Positions 52,396 to 61,811 of a stretch of DNA of 64,000 nt are shown piece after piece; within the stretch, counting starts at the first letter, position 1, and each line of letters begins with the position of its first letter. The DNA is from Flagellimonas hymeniacidonis (GTDB taxonomy: Bacteria > Bacteroidota > Bacteroidia > Flavobacteriales > Flavobacteriaceae). Under the pieces are notes generated by a model. It saw nothing but the letters and a program-made list of their open reading frames with translations. It was not told the origin of the DNA and ran no database searches. The stretch spans positions 308,150 to 372,149 of the forward strand of contig NZ_VRUR01000001.1 of NCBI RefSeq assembly GCF_008040165.1, written 5' to 3'. Both the position numbers and the translations under genes were made by a program.

Positions 52396-55017
52396 TTGGC
52401 AGCCAAATCAAAAACGAAGAAAGTTACACCCTTGATGCAGCAGTATAATGCCATCAAGACCAAACATCCTGATGCACTTTTGCTCTTTAGGGTCGGTGAT
52501 TTTTATGAAACCTTCGGCGAAGATGCGATTAAGGCCTCCAAAATATTAGGCATTATTCTAACCCACAGGAACAATGGTGGCGACAAAACAGAATTAGCTG
52601 GTTTTCCGCACCATTCTTTAAATACCTATTTGCCAAAATTGGTGAAAGCGGGTCAACGTGTAGCCATTTGTGATCAGCTAGAGGACCCAAAACAAACCAA
52701 AAGCATTGTAAAAAGAGGGGTTACCGAGCTGGTGACGCCCGGAGTTGCGCTAAACGATGATATTTTATCTGCCAAAAGCAATAACTTTTTGTGTGCCGTA
52801 CATTTTGGGCGAAATAAATTTGGGGTTTCATTTTTGGATATCTCCACAGGTGAATTTTTGACCTCTGAAGGCACTGCGGAACAGGTGGATAAGTTACTTC
52901 AGAATTTTAGCCCCAATGAGGTTTTGGTGTCCAAAAGTCATAAAAGTTCATTTTTAGAGCTTTTTGGAACGCAGTTTCATAGTTTCTTTTTAGAGGATTG
53001 GATTTTTCAGGAAGATTATGCCAAGGAAAGTTTAACCAATCATTTTAAAACTAAAACCCTTCAGGGTTTTGGCATTGACCATTTAAGTCATGGTATTATC
53101 TCCTCCGGAGCCGTGCTTCATTACTTATCCGAGACCCAACACAGGCAACTGCAGCACATCAATAAAATACAACGGATAGCAGAAGAGGAGTATGTTTGGA
53201 TGGACCGGTTCACCATTCGCAATTTAGAGCTCTACCATTCCAACAACCTCAATGCGGTTACGTTGCTAGACATTATTGATAAGACCATTTCCCCTATGGG
53301 TGGACGACTTTTAAAAAGATGGTTGGCCCTTCCGCTTAAAAATATAGAAAAAATTCAGCAGCGCCATCAGGTGGTATCTTTTCTAAAAGGTGAAGAGGAG
53401 TCTTTGGAAAAAGCGCAACATTGGATCAAACAGATGGGAGATTTGGAGCGCTTAATTTCCAAATTGGCCACGGGTAAAATCAATCCGAAAGAGGTCATCC
53501 AATTAAAAAATTCTTTGGAGGCTGTAGTTCCCATTAAACAATTGGCAACGGAAAGTTCCAATGCTTCCTTGCAGTCCATTGGGGAACAGTTGGATTCTTG
53601 TGAACAGCTGAGAGCCAAAATAAAAGAAGTGCTTAATGAGGAAGCCCCTATCAATATTTTAAAGGGTAGTACCATTGCCCAAGGGTATTCTGAAGAACTG
53701 GATGAGTTACGCGCCTTGGCCTTTTCAGGGAAAGACTACTTGGACAAAATGCTGGAGCGAGAAACCAAAGAAACCGGTATTACTTCACTAAAAATTGCCT
53801 CTAACAATGTATTTGGCTACTATATTGAGGTTAGAAATACGCATAAGGATAAAGTTCCCGAAACTTGGATCAGAAAACAGACCCTTGTTAACGCTGAGCG
53901 ATATATTACTGAGGAACTCAAGGAATATGAGGCAAAAATTTTGGGTGCTGAAGAGCGTATTTATCAGTTAGAGCAGCAGCTCTACGAGCAGCTTTTGGTG
54001 TGGATGCAGGAGTATATCGCTCCTGTCCAAAAAAATGCCCATTTGGTAGCGCAATTGGATTGCCTTTGTGGATTTGCCCAATTGGCCCTAGAACACAATT
54101 ATGTTGTTCCGGAGATGGACGAATCTACCTCCCTTGAAATCAAAGACGGGCGACACCCGGTAATTGAAAAACAATTGCCTCTTGGCGAAAGTTATGTTAC
54201 CAATGATGTTGTTTTAAATAGGGAAGAGCAACAAATCATTATGATTACGGGACCCAATATGAGTGGTAAATCGGCCATTTTAAGGCAAACTGCCCTTATT
54301 GTGCTCCTCGCACAAATGGGAAGTTTTGTTCCCGCTTCCTCTGCCCATATTGGTGTGGTGGATAAAATTTTTACTAGAGTCGGTGCCAGTGACAATATTT
54401 CCATGGGAGAATCTACCTTTATGGTAGAAATGAATGAAACAGCATCCATTCTCAACAACCTCTCAGAACGTAGTTTGGTACTTTTAGATGAAATTGGACG
54501 GGGAACCAGCACTTATGACGGTATTTCCATTGCTTGGGCTATTTCAGAATACCTGCATGAGCATCCTGCGAGAGCAAAGACCTTATTTGCCACGCATTAT
54601 CATGAGCTCAATGAGATGACCACAACTTTTGGTCGCATAAAAAATTACAATGTCTCTGTTAAGGAACTAAAGAACAATGTACTTTTTCTACGAAAATTGA
54701 TTCCTGGAGGTAGTGAGCATAGTTTTGGAATTCATGTAGCCAAAATGGCCGGAATGCCACAACAAGTGCTTCAAAAAGCCAATAAAATTTTGAAAAAGCT
54801 GGAAAAATCCCATTCTAGTGAGCAAATGACAGACAAATTGCATGCTCCCCAAAATGAGATGCAATTGAGCTTTTTTAATCTGGATGATCCTCTTTTAGAA
54901 GAAATTAAGGAGGAAATTCTGCATTTGGACATCGATACACTGACTCCTGTTGAGGCCCTAATGAAACTCAATGAAATTAAACGTTTGCTAAGCAAAAAGA
55001 AAACGGCATCCTCGTAA
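52396..55017 (+). CDS. mutS: DNA mismatch repair protein MutS
   Basis: MutS recognises mispairs and small loops. The 873 residues are a standard length. The N-terminal [11 protein letters not shown] has the intercalating Phe36 and Glu38. Walker A is [15 protein letters not shown] (near residue 619), followed by the [14 protein letters not shown] segment, [17 protein letters not shown] (Walker B and signature) and [11 protein letters not shown]. The C-terminal tail is helical with [10 protein letters not shown]. The start codon is TTG at 52396. No ATG lies close upstream in frame. Confidence 0.97.
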   Translation: MAAKSKTKKVTPLMQQYNAIKTKHPDALLLFRVGDFYETFGEDAIKASKILGIILTHRNNGGDKTELAGFPHHSLNTYLPKLVKAGQRVAICDQLEDPKQTKSIVKRGVTELVTPGVALNDDILSAKSNNFLCAVHFGRNKFGVSFLDISTGEFLTSEGTAEQVDKLLQNFSPNEVLVSKSHKSSFLELFGTQFHSFFLEDWIFQEDYAKESLTNHFKTKTLQGFGIDHLSHGIISSGAVLHYLSETQHRQLQHINKIQRIAEEEYVWMDRFTIRNLELYHSNNLNAVTLLDIIDKTISPMGGRLLKRWLALPLKNIEKIQQRHQVVSFLKGEEESLEKAQHWIKQMGDLERLISKLATGKINPKEVIQLKNSLEAVVPIKQLATESSNASLQSIGEQLDSCEQLRAKIKEVLNEEAPINILKGSTIAQGYSEELDELRALAFSGKDYLDKMLERETKETGITSLKIASNNVFGYYIEVRNTHKDKVPETWIRKQTLVNAERYITEELKEYEAKILGAEERIYQLEQQLYEQLLVWMQEYIAPVQKNAHLVAQLDCLCGFAQLALEHNYVVPEMDESTSLEIKDGRHPVIEKQLPLGESYVTNDVVLNREEQQIIMITGPNMSGKSAILRQTALIVLLAQMGSFVPASSAHIGVVDKIFTRVGASDNISMGESTFMVEMNETASILNNLSERSLVLLDEIGRGTSTYDGISIAWAISEYLHEHPARAKTLFATHYHELNEMTTTFGRIKNYNVSVKELKNNVLFLRKLIPGGSEHSFGIHVAKMAGMPQQVLQKANKILKKLEKSHSSEQMTDKLHAPQNEMQLSFFNLDDPLLEEIKEEILHLDIDTLTPVEALMKLNEIKRLLSKKKTASS

Positions 55018-55047
55018 AAAATTTCTTTCTATTTTATAGAAATGTAT

Positions 55048-55055
55048 TAAATTTG
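55048..55055 (+). promoter_or_regulatory. -7 promoter element for tRNA-Gly
   Basis: TAAATTTG matches TAnnTTTG 46 bases before the mature tRNA-Gly 5' end. It implies a leader of roughly 40 bases. Confidence 0.5.
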
Positions 55056-55100
55056 CATCCGCATCAGCAAAATGTGTTGCATGCAAATGTTCTTTAAAAT

Positions 55101-55173
55101 GCGAAAATAGCTCAGTTGGTAGAGCATCACCTTGCCAAGGTGGAGGTCGCGGGTTCGAATCCCGTTTTTCGCT
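55101..55173 (+). tRNA. tRNA-Gly (anticodon GCC)
   Basis: The cloverleaf folds with acceptor GCGAAAA/TTTTCGC, a D-arm GCTC..GAGC, anticodon stem TCACC/GGTGG with GCC at 55134-55136, and a T-arm GCGGG-TTCGAAT-CCCGT. The discriminator base is T and CCA is not encoded. Seventy-three bases is a normal length. Confidence 0.96.
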
Positions 55174-55174
55174 C

Positions 55175-55201
55175 AAAAACGCTGGTAACCAGCGTTTTTT
55201 T
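55175..55201 (+). terminator. terminator after tRNA-Gly
   Basis: Arms AAAAACGCTGG and CCAGCGTTTTT with a tiny TAA loop and a long T run end the tRNA-Gly transcript. The next tRNA therefore needs its own promoter or read-through. Confidence 0.85.
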
Positions 55202-55212
55202 ATTTAAGTCCT

Positions 55213-55296
55213 GCTCGAGTGGTGGAATTGGTAGACACGCCGGACTTAAAATCCTGTGGGCATTTGCCCGTGCGGGTTCAAGTCCCGCCTCGAGTA
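55213..55296 (+). tRNA. tRNA-Leu (anticodon TAA)
   Basis: This class II tRNA has a long variable arm. Its acceptor GCTCGAG pairs with CTCGAGT (first pair G-T), the anticodon loop CTTAAAA gives TAA at 55247-55249, and the T-arm is GCGGG-TTCAAGT-CCCGC. The discriminator is A, as needed for leucine. It is 84 bases, and CCA is not encoded. Confidence 0.95.
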
Positions 55297-55300
55297 CAGA

Positions 55301-55334
55301 AAAAGCCAAGGTTTTCACCTTGGCTTTTTTATTT
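55301..55334 (+). terminator. terminator after tRNA-Leu
   Basis: AAAGCCAAGG and CCTTGGCTTT form a 10-bp stem with loop TTTTCA, then a T-rich tract. Confidence 0.85.
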
Positions 55335-55409
55335 TTTTAGATGTTCATGAAATTTTATCTTCAAATATTTTAAAGATAATTTGCACCACTCATTTCCCTT
55401 GAAATTTCT

Positions 55410-56138
55410 TTAGGGAGAGTTCCATTTCTGAACTGCATCTGTAAATTCTTTTGATGGGCTATCCTTTGCTGCATTTTCAGTAACCAAATATGTTTTAGCA
55501 GCTCCGTCATCTTTAATTCTAATATACAACCAATTAAAACATGCAAAGTAGTCACTCTGCGGGTTATCACATTTAACACACACCTCAAATTCAATTATAA
55601 AGAGTTTTGCATTAGGGTTAATTTTGTTGTTCTCAAAATCAGAGTATGGAAAATTAGGATTGTCTTTATAACTATTCCCTATAAATCCAGGATTGCAAAG
55701 TCCATCAACAACATAACCTTCCTCAGTCTGTTTTTGCTCTTGTTCTTCCCGCTCGGTTTTCCAGCCAGCATCTGGATTCTCACCACCTGGTATTTTTGTA
55801 TGCTCCTTGACCACTACCCCATCAATACTTTCTCTCATAACCTGAGTCCAACAATATTTTGCACAATTTGGACCACCCAAATAAGACACCAATATTCCAG
55901 AGTTTTCTTGGTTAGTAAGACTTATATTAAAAATCCCTCCAGCTGGGCTCTCAAGTTGAATTGCACTCGAAGTTAAAAGCGTTTTTTTATAAGAGTTCAC
56001 TTTATCTTGGATTTCTTTATCCGTTAATCCCTTTACTTCTTCTACAGTATCATCAACTCCAAACCATCTTAAGACAAAACAACCGTTAAAGGTTGACATC
56101 ATTAAAAACAAAACCAATACCCGGGCTATAAATCTCAT
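55410..56138 (-). CDS. exported lipoprotein of unknown function
   Basis: The 242-residue protein has a lipoprotein signal (VLVLFLMMSTFNGC, Cys20). The mature part has several cysteines (NCAKYCW, GLCNPG, VCVKCDN, FACFNW), so disulfides or metal binding are likely. It contains TDKEIQDKVNSYKKTLL and GYVVDGLCNPGFIGNSY, without a known family match that I can name. It is read leftward toward the tRNA terminator. Two more small exported genes lie just upstream, but gaps of about 100 bases make an operon uncertain. Confidence 0.65.
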   Translation of the reverse strand: MRFIARVLVLFLMMSTFNGCFVLRWFGVDDTVEEVKGLTDKEIQDKVNSYKKTLLTSSAIQLESPAGGIFNISLTNQENSGILVSYLGGPNCAKYCWTQVMRESIDGVVVKEHTKIPGGENPDAGWKTEREEQEQKQTEEGYVVDGLCNPGFIGNSYKDNPNFPYSDFENNKINPNAKLFIIEFEVCVKCDNPQSDYFACFNWLYIRIKDDGAAKTYLVTENAAKDSPSKEFTDAVQKWNSP

Positions 56139-56254
56139 TTTAACGCATCTTAAAAGTTAATTCTTTATAATACAAGTTATTGAAAATTAATGCAATACCA
56201 ATTATCATGAGCATTTTAATCAAAAAATACCTATCATTTCATCTTATAAGTTTT

Positions 56255-56446
56255 TTATTGCTTTAAATCAATTTCCTCAGCATCCTCTTCTTCCGATTCG
56301 TCTGATTCCATAATTAATTCAATAGTATCTTTTTTTCTAGTAGCATTGGGTAAGGGTACGCCTCCATTTAGCCCCACTCCAATAGATGCAAAAACTACAA
56401 GCACAAAAAGTCCAAGCAGTCTCAATGCTTTTTTGAAACGTTTCAT
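56255..56446 (-). CDS. small single-pass membrane protein
   Basis: The 63-residue protein has a basic start (MKRFKKALR), one hydrophobic helix (LLGLFVLVVFASIGVGL), then a polar, strongly acidic tail (ESDESEEEDAEEIDLKQ). The N-terminal charge suggests the acidic tail lies outside. I recognise no family. It is short but has good coding character and a plausible start. Confidence 0.5.
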   Translation of the reverse strand: MKRFKKALRLLGLFVLVVFASIGVGLNGGVPLPNATRKKDTIELIMESDESEEEDAEEIDLKQ

Positions 56447-56539
56447 ATTTTAAGGACTGCGTCCAACAAACGTGACGCAATGTTTATTTTTTTTAGTGAA
56501 TTATAAAAGGAAAAAAGTAGTGGTAGGATAAGGTGTATC

Positions 56540-56932
56540 CTAGGTTATGGAAGAAGCGTGCTCTTTAGAATTTTGAGAAATTCTTGTTACTAGATGTAAT
56601 GAACTAGATAATATAATGGTGTGAATCTTATTGGAATAGCTATCAAATTCCACTTTATCTTGCTGACTGTGCGTTCTAGAAAGACAAAGCTCCCAGTTTT
56701 TTGAAAAGTCAGTCTGATAAATATCTTTATATGAAGCAACAGCACTTTTATAGCGAATTGTTCGCTTACCAATCTCCAATTTTGAAGTGGAAATGAGCTC
56801 AATCGGAGGAATCGTTTGTACCAAAGATGATTGTCCAACAGCACTGGGGGAAGACAGGATGCTAAGCAAAAAGGCAGTTGAGAGCAGCCATTTTGAAAAA
56901 CTCTTCGGTGGATATGTTTTTTGAGTGGACAT
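56540..56932 (-). CDS. small exported protein, unknown
   Basis: The 130-residue protein starts with a basic N-terminus and a signal peptide (WLLSTAFLLSILSSPSAVGQ, cleavage near residue 34). The rest mixes beta and polar segments (VQTIPPIELISTSKLEIGKRTIRYKSAVASYKDIYQ). No family is recognised. Another frame on the same strand (56590-56844) overlaps it but lacks a signal and was rejected. Confidence 0.45.
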   Translation of the reverse strand: MSTQKTYPPKSFSKWLLSTAFLLSILSSPSAVGQSSLVQTIPPIELISTSKLEIGKRTIRYKSAVASYKDIYQTDFSKNWELCLSRTHSQQDKVEFDSYSNKIHTIILSSSLHLVTRISQNSKEHASSIT

Positions 56933-57094
56933 TACACTGTCAAAGTTAGCTTATTTATTTTCCTGACAGCTAATTCACTACAAACTTCATTTAAAATCTC
57001 TTAACTGTATTCATCAACTAAATGAACCTCATGACAATTATTAGACAATCTACAGAAACCCATTAACAAAGATTCCAACATATGGATTATGGTC

Positions 57095-58312
57095 CTAAAA
57101 GAATCTAGAAATGGTAAATCTTAGAAAACTATCTTCCCTAAAATTCCCTAGAATCAACTCATCATCCGCGATGGAGCTAAAAATCCTAGTTTCAATCTCT
57201 GCCCGCCAATTAGACCCAAAACGTCTTGAGGCTTCTAAACTGAATATTTTGCTACTGGATTCTAGGTCTGTAATCCCTCCTATTAATATAGATGTATCTT
57301 GAATATCATTAAAAGCCAGCCTGCTTCCAAAGAAGAAGTCATTTTGCAAAGCATTTAAGGAAAGTTCGTCCCGTTCATCGTAAAGATATTCTCCTAATAA
57401 CCCAATATCCAGACCGTTTCCATCAATATTACTAAAGGTATATTCCAAACCGGCCACCAAGGCCACAAAATCTTGGGCGTCAGCATTCCTGTAAATAGAT
57501 TCGAACTTCCATAAAAAGGCATCGTGTGTGATTTGAACATCTATACCTGTTTGATTGATCACTGGATAGAACGAATTTATATTTCCTAATTCATCAAACT
57601 GAAAAAGGGGTTCTCTCCCTGTACCATAAAAATGTGAAAGTCCAACATCAAAGATTCCAAAATAATGTTTCCAGCGTAAGGCAAAATCCTGTCTTAATTC
57701 CTCTGCATCACTTTCGTAACCAATATCATCCTGGTTAATTACAGTTCCAAAACGTAGTCTTCCTTTTTCACCAGTAAAGGTTCGTTTTCTATGAAATGGT
57801 AAATAAAAGAAATCAAATGTGCCAATTTTGCTGGTTATATAGCTGAATTGTGCCATAGGTTGCCCTAGCTTCTCTTCGCCATCAAAAGTTTCCACCGCAT
57901 CAGTCTGATTAATGATATCTACTAGATGGTTACTTTCCGCAACGCCCCAATAGACCTTTTTAAGGCCAACGCTCAGCTCCCAATTTCCTTTTGCTTTCTG
58001 ATAGTATAATTCCCTAATATCCCAGTGCGTCCGTTCATCATCTCTATCAATTCTAAAAAAGCCTGTAAAATTGATGCTCTCGTATCCTTTGTTCCACTCA
58101 ATGGAATAATCTGGACGGAAGGCAATGGATGGGTAATGATCTAGTTGTCCAGAAAACTGGGGATTCTCAAAAAAATAGCGATACTCGGTTTCCAGCTCCA
58201 GTTCAAACTCTTGATTTGGTATGTTTTTCTTTGATTGTTGGGCAGAAGCAGTTACAATACCCATAAAAAAGACCACTATAGCAACCGATTGCCATTTGAA
58301 TAAATATGTCAT
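57095..58312 (-). CDS. outer-membrane beta-barrel protein (DUF1302-like)
   Basis: The 405-residue protein has a signal peptide (SVAIVVFFMGIVTASAQ) and a barrel-type sequence: alternating aromatic strands such as FELELETEYRYFF, INFTGFFRIDRDDERTHWDIRELYYQKAKG, WELSVGLKKVYWGVAESNHLVDIINQTD and NWRAEIETRIF. It ends LRFTISRFF with a terminal Phe. The REL-Y-x(n)-GLKKVYWGVAES-x-VDIINQTD pattern resembles proteobacterial DUF1302 porin-like proteins found with LolA-like DUF1329 proteins and RND/MMPL genes. It is the last gene of the MMPL set and lies 125 bases after the LolA-like gene, with a terminator-like hairpin between. Confidence 0.85.
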   Translation of the reverse strand: MTYLFKWQSVAIVVFFMGIVTASAQQSKKNIPNQEFELELETEYRYFFENPQFSGQLDHYPSIAFRPDYSIEWNKGYESINFTGFFRIDRDDERTHWDIRELYYQKAKGNWELSVGLKKVYWGVAESNHLVDIINQTDAVETFDGEEKLGQPMAQFSYITSKIGTFDFFYLPFHRKRTFTGEKGRLRFGTVINQDDIGYESDAEELRQDFALRWKHYFGIFDVGLSHFYGTGREPLFQFDELGNINSFYPVINQTGIDVQITHDAFLWKFESIYRNADAQDFVALVAGLEYTFSNIDGNGLDIGLLGEYLYDERDELSLNALQNDFFFGSRLAFNDIQDTSILIGGITDLESSSKIFSLEASRRFGSNWRAEIETRIFSSIADDELILGNFREDSFLRFTISRFF

Positions 58313-58330
58313 ACTAATGGGGAAAATGTT

Positions 58331-58410
58331 TAAAAAATCAACGCCAAGGTATTTACAAGCTCTACACTATCACACACCTATAGCTCGCAAAGAGTATACC
58401 TTGGCATTGA
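58331..58410 (-). terminator. terminator-like hairpin inside the MMPL operon
   Basis: Arms TCAACGCCAAGGTAT (58338-58352) and ATACCTTGGCATTGA (58396-58410) pair with one mismatch. On the minus strand the stem is followed by TTTTTT. The loop of 43 bases is long, so termination may be partial. Confidence 0.6.
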
Positions 58411-58437
58411 ACCTTTATATCTTGATTTATATTTGGA

Positions 58438-59220
58438 TTAGCTTCCTGCTCTTTTTAAGGCAACTTCGGTAAAATCCTCTTCTGCCAATTCAGCGCCAAA
58501 ATTATATTCTCCGAACTTTAGAACTGTTTCTTTGTTACTTTGATGATTAACCATTGTAAAGGTCCCTGCTCTCCAAAATTTGTTCTTATAGCGTTTATAA
58601 TCGCTATAGCTAAGGGTTTTAAGCAAGGCATTTTTTCTATCGTAAAATTCCACTTTCTCCAAACGATACCCTTTATTCTTATTATAGGTAACTATTCTCC
58701 TGGTATAACCAGATTTTGGGTCGACTGGATCTTGTTCCACCAATAAAAAATCTCCTTCTTCCTTAAGGAACTTGTACGCATATTTTTCCACTTCTTGCGA
58801 AGACAAATCTTCATATGCAAACTCACTTCCTACAAAAGGACCCGATTTGTTGTTGGAGGAGATTCGTTTTACTCTTTTAATGGAGGGTAAATACAACCAT
58901 TGATCGTCTGCTCCAACTTTATGTGTAAATGTTAGGGTTGCTGTACCTTTAACATCTTTTGGACTTTCAAAAACAATCATGGACTTATCCCCATCAGCTG
59001 TCAACTCTAGGGTTCGGGTTGTTAAAAATCGCTCGCTTGTTTGTCCATTTTTATTTTTAAGGGTCATTTGAAGTTCTACAATTGAACTCCCAAATCCTTC
59101 ATCGGCCTTTTCGGCTGCCTTTGCAATTTGTAGTCCGCGTTCTTCATTGGATTGCGCATTTGTTACTGATACTAAAAGTATCGTTGCAATTATTGAGGTA
59201 AAAAAATTGATTCTTTTCAT
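58438..59220 (-). CDS. LolA-like periplasmic lipoprotein-sorting protein
   Basis: The 260-residue protein has a signal peptide (FFTSIIATILLVSVTNAQ) and the LolA-like sorting-protein fold. It carries MIVFESPKDVKGTATLTFTHKVGADDQWLYLPSIKRVKRI, GPFVGSEFAYEDLSSQEVEKYAYKFLKEE and WRAGTFTMVNHQSNKETVLKF. Such proteins have a hydrophobic cavity that shields acyl chains. It is not the canonical LolA, because it lacks the LolA size and start and sits in an MMPL operon. The MMPL gene is 31 bases upstream on the same strand, so they are probably co-transcribed. Role inferred: carries a lipid or hydrophobic cargo between the inner-membrane pump and the outer membrane. Confidence 0.88.
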   Translation of the reverse strand: MKRINFFTSIIATILLVSVTNAQSNEERGLQIAKAAEKADEGFGSSIVELQMTLKNKNGQTSERFLTTRTLELTADGDKSMIVFESPKDVKGTATLTFTHKVGADDQWLYLPSIKRVKRISSNNKSGPFVGSEFAYEDLSSQEVEKYAYKFLKEEGDFLLVEQDPVDPKSGYTRRIVTYNKNKGYRLEKVEFYDRKNALLKTLSYSDYKRYKNKFWRAGTFTMVNHQSNKETVLKFGEYNFGAELAEEDFTEVALKRAGS

Positions 59221-59251
59221 TTTAAATTGAGATTGTTTGTGTTTATACTTT

Positions 59252-61627
59252 CTATTTATCCAATTGCATTTGCACTTTGGATGTTGTTTTTATTTCTTCT
59301 TTTTCTCTGCTTACCAAAATCAATAGGGATGGTAAGAGAATAAAATCGATGATTAAAGCGGCCAAAATGATAATTACAGTAATTCTAGCCATATAACTAT
59401 TTAAGGCAAACGAGGATGTGGATAGGACTACAAAACCTGCCAAGAGCACCAAAGTGGTTGTCACCAATGCTTTGCCAACAGTTTCAAAGGCATATATTAT
59501 AGCTGCTTTCGCATCATACCCTAGTTCTCTTCTTGCTCGTAGAAACTTGCTCATAAAATGAACCGTATCATCTACAATGATTCCTAAAGTCATACCAAAA
59601 ACGATTACCATTCCGGTATTGATGGTTCCTTTAAGTAAATACCAAAGTCCAAATCCTACAAGAACCGGCGCCACATTAGGTATGATACTTAAAAGTCCAA
59701 GCTTTACATTTCTTAAGGCAATCATAAGCACTAAAGAAATAAGGATAAGCGCAATTATATTTCCTTTGAGCATGCTGTCTGCTTGGCGAAAGCCTAATTT
59801 GGAGAACATTAGCGTAGGACTCACGGCCAACGCGTGCATAGATTCTGGGGCATTATCCCTTAACCATTTCTCTGATCTTTCTGCAAATGCAATCATTTCC
59901 GCACTTGAATTATTCTCTAAGGTCACCGTAACTCTTGATTCAGATTTGTCTACATTAATTTGGTTATTCAAGTCCAATCCGAAGGGAAGGGATAATTCAT
60001 ACAACAGAAGATATTGTGCAGCTTCCTCTCTATTATCTGGCACTCGGTAATAGCTTTCATCGTCACCATGCATAGATCGGTTAACTCTCCGGGCTACCTC
60101 GCTAAAGGCATTTACATGGACCACTTCTGGTTGATCTTCTAACCAGTTCTCGAACTCATTGAGCTTTGATAGATACTCCGGATTATTGATTCCTCCACTT
60201 TCACCGCTGCCTACGGATAGTTCAACATTGTAGAAGCCCGTTAGGTTTTCATTGATAAAATCACTGTCTTGCCTAAACTGAACCGAAGTATCAAAATACT
60301 CCACAAATTCATCATTAAAGATGTTCTTTTTGGCCAAGAAAGTAAGTACTCCAATAACTACTATAGAAATTATGGTCAATCTTACTGGTTGTTTCACTAC
60401 AAACATTCCTAAATTGGTGTACCATCCTATTTTGGATTCTTTTTGCTGTGCTTTTTTCGATTTCCAAATTGGGAAAATAGCCATCAATGCCGGTAAGGTG
60501 GTCGTTGAAAACAAAAATGCCATACACATACCAAATGCCACTATATTTCCTAGGTCCCAAAATGGTGGTACATCACCAAAGTTGAGGGTAAGAAATCCTA
60601 TTACCGTTGTTAAACTGGTAATGAATACTGGCATAAAATTCAATCGCATGGATTCAACCAGGGCTTCTTTTTTCTCCAAGCCATCTTTACGGACTTTTTG
60701 AAGGTATGTAATAAGAATATGGATACTGTCTGCAACTGCCAAGGTCAGGATCATCGTTGGAAACACCGCTGATGGTGGTGTCAATTTGATACCGTTTAAT
60801 CCTATAAAACCAACTGCACTTATAATAGAAAATAGTACTACAAATAAGGTGGCAAGCGTTGCAAAAATATTACGGGTTAATATTAGTGTAACTATAACTA
60901 CGATCAATAGCATCACCATAGTAAGCATTAAATCTTTCTGTGAGGATTCAAAAAATGCGGTATTCAAGGGTACCAATCCCGTGGTATACACATCGAACTC
61001 AGGATGCTTCTCTTGAAACTTGCTAATCATATCCCTCGTTGCAATAGTAACTTCAGGAATCTCCGCAGCACTATTTTCGCCCGGTAAACGAACAGTAACG
61101 TTAATTGCAGTGACACTTCCTTCTTCATTAATAATCCTATGGACCAATAGAGGTTCTTTCAATGCTTTTTTCCGTATCTCTTTAATCTCTGCTTCGGTTT
61201 TATTTGCAGAATCGTAGGAAAGGTCATCTACGTAGAGGTCATCTCCTTGCGCGCTTGTATGTTGAAAATTAGTAACCGCATCCACTCTTGAAGAGTAAGG
61301 TGTATTCCATGCGGCAGCGGTTAACTCTTCTATGGCAATTAGGTTGGGTTTAGTAAAAACATCACCATTTTTTGGAGCTAAAACAACAATGATGTTATCA
61401 TCCTTGGTGTATTTTTCCTGCAGGGCGTCAAAAGCCTCTAATTCTGGATTGGATTCACTGAAGAATACGTGGTAATCTCCATCAAATTCCATTTTACCTT
61501 GGGAACCTAGTCCCATAGCCAAAAGAATGGTTAATAATAAAACTGGCCATTTGTATTTAATTACAAAGTTCGCCCAGTTCTTAGCGAATGCATTAGTGGC
61601 ATTTTTAGTTTTCTTGATTGCGTTCAT
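59252..61627 (-). CDS. MMPL/RND-family transporter
   Basis: The 791-residue protein has RND-type topology: one helix near 30-47, a periplasmic loop to about 230, then helices 2-6 around 235-385. One more helix, a second loop and a second helical bundle (about 610-770) follow. Motifs include VFFSESNPELEAFDALQEKYTKDDNIIVVL, GLNGIKLTPPSAVFPTMILTLAVADSIHILI and GTINTGMVIVFGMTLGIIVDDTVHFMSKFLRARRELGYDAK. These carry the paired Asp residues used for proton relay (AVADS and IVDDTVH). Cargo is unknown. MMPL relatives move lipids and hydrophobic molecules. It heads the operon with LolA-like and barrel genes. Confidence 0.93.
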   Translation of the reverse strand: MNAIKKTKNATNAFAKNWANFVIKYKWPVLLLTILLAMGLGSQGKMEFDGDYHVFFSESNPELEAFDALQEKYTKDDNIIVVLAPKNGDVFTKPNLIAIEELTAAAWNTPYSSRVDAVTNFQHTSAQGDDLYVDDLSYDSANKTEAEIKEIRKKALKEPLLVHRIINEEGSVTAINVTVRLPGENSAAEIPEVTIATRDMISKFQEKHPEFDVYTTGLVPLNTAFFESSQKDLMLTMVMLLIVVIVTLILTRNIFATLATLFVVLFSIISAVGFIGLNGIKLTPPSAVFPTMILTLAVADSIHILITYLQKVRKDGLEKKEALVESMRLNFMPVFITSLTTVIGFLTLNFGDVPPFWDLGNIVAFGMCMAFLFSTTTLPALMAIFPIWKSKKAQQKESKIGWYTNLGMFVVKQPVRLTIISIVVIGVLTFLAKKNIFNDEFVEYFDTSVQFRQDSDFINENLTGFYNVELSVGSGESGGINNPEYLSKLNEFENWLEDQPEVVHVNAFSEVARRVNRSMHGDDESYYRVPDNREEAAQYLLLYELSLPFGLDLNNQINVDKSESRVTVTLENNSSAEMIAFAERSEKWLRDNAPESMHALAVSPTLMFSKLGFRQADSMLKGNIIALILISLVLMIALRNVKLGLLSIIPNVAPVLVGFGLWYLLKGTINTGMVIVFGMTLGIIVDDTVHFMSKFLRARRELGYDAKAAIIYAFETVGKALVTTTLVLLAGFVVLSTSSFALNSYMARITVIIILAALIIDFILLPSLLILVSREKEEIKTTSKVQMQLDK

Positions 61628-61712
61628 TTATTTAAGGTTTAATTGATGTTTTATTTTAGACGGTTTATGTGAATTAAATTGGACATTAATTTTAGTTTTA
61701 TTGTAAATTAAC

Positions 61713-61722
61713 TGACTGGTCA
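61713..61722. promoter_or_regulatory. TetR-type site near the MMPL promoter
   Basis: TGACTGGTCA, read on the minus strand as TGACCAGTCA, lies 86 bases upstream of the MMPL start. One of three matching sites. Confidence 0.55.
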
Positions 61723-61778
61723 ACTTTTAATAGAGTACTTTAATCGCAAAATGAATTCTTCTATATTAAATAAATAAT

Positions 61779-61788
61779 TGACCAGTCA
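61779..61788. promoter_or_regulatory. TetR-type site between MMPL and tetR
   Basis: TGACCAGTCA, 66 bases from the first copy and in opposite orientation, is just downstream of the tetR stop. It matches the other two copies in at least nine of ten positions. Confidence 0.55.
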
Positions 61789-61811
61789 TCTATTATTTAT
61801 TCCAAAAAAAA

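Noticed and set aside
55074..55090. TTGCATGCAA palindrome near tRNA-Gly as another copy of the etfB-type operator
   Set aside because: It shares only the central TGCATGCA and lacks the ATTA/TAAT arms; it lies within the tRNA leader and is probably chance.
56590..56844. 84-residue leftward frame overlapping the small exported gene
   Set aside because: It lies inside the 130-residue frame that has a convincing signal peptide; the alternative has no start context or domain.
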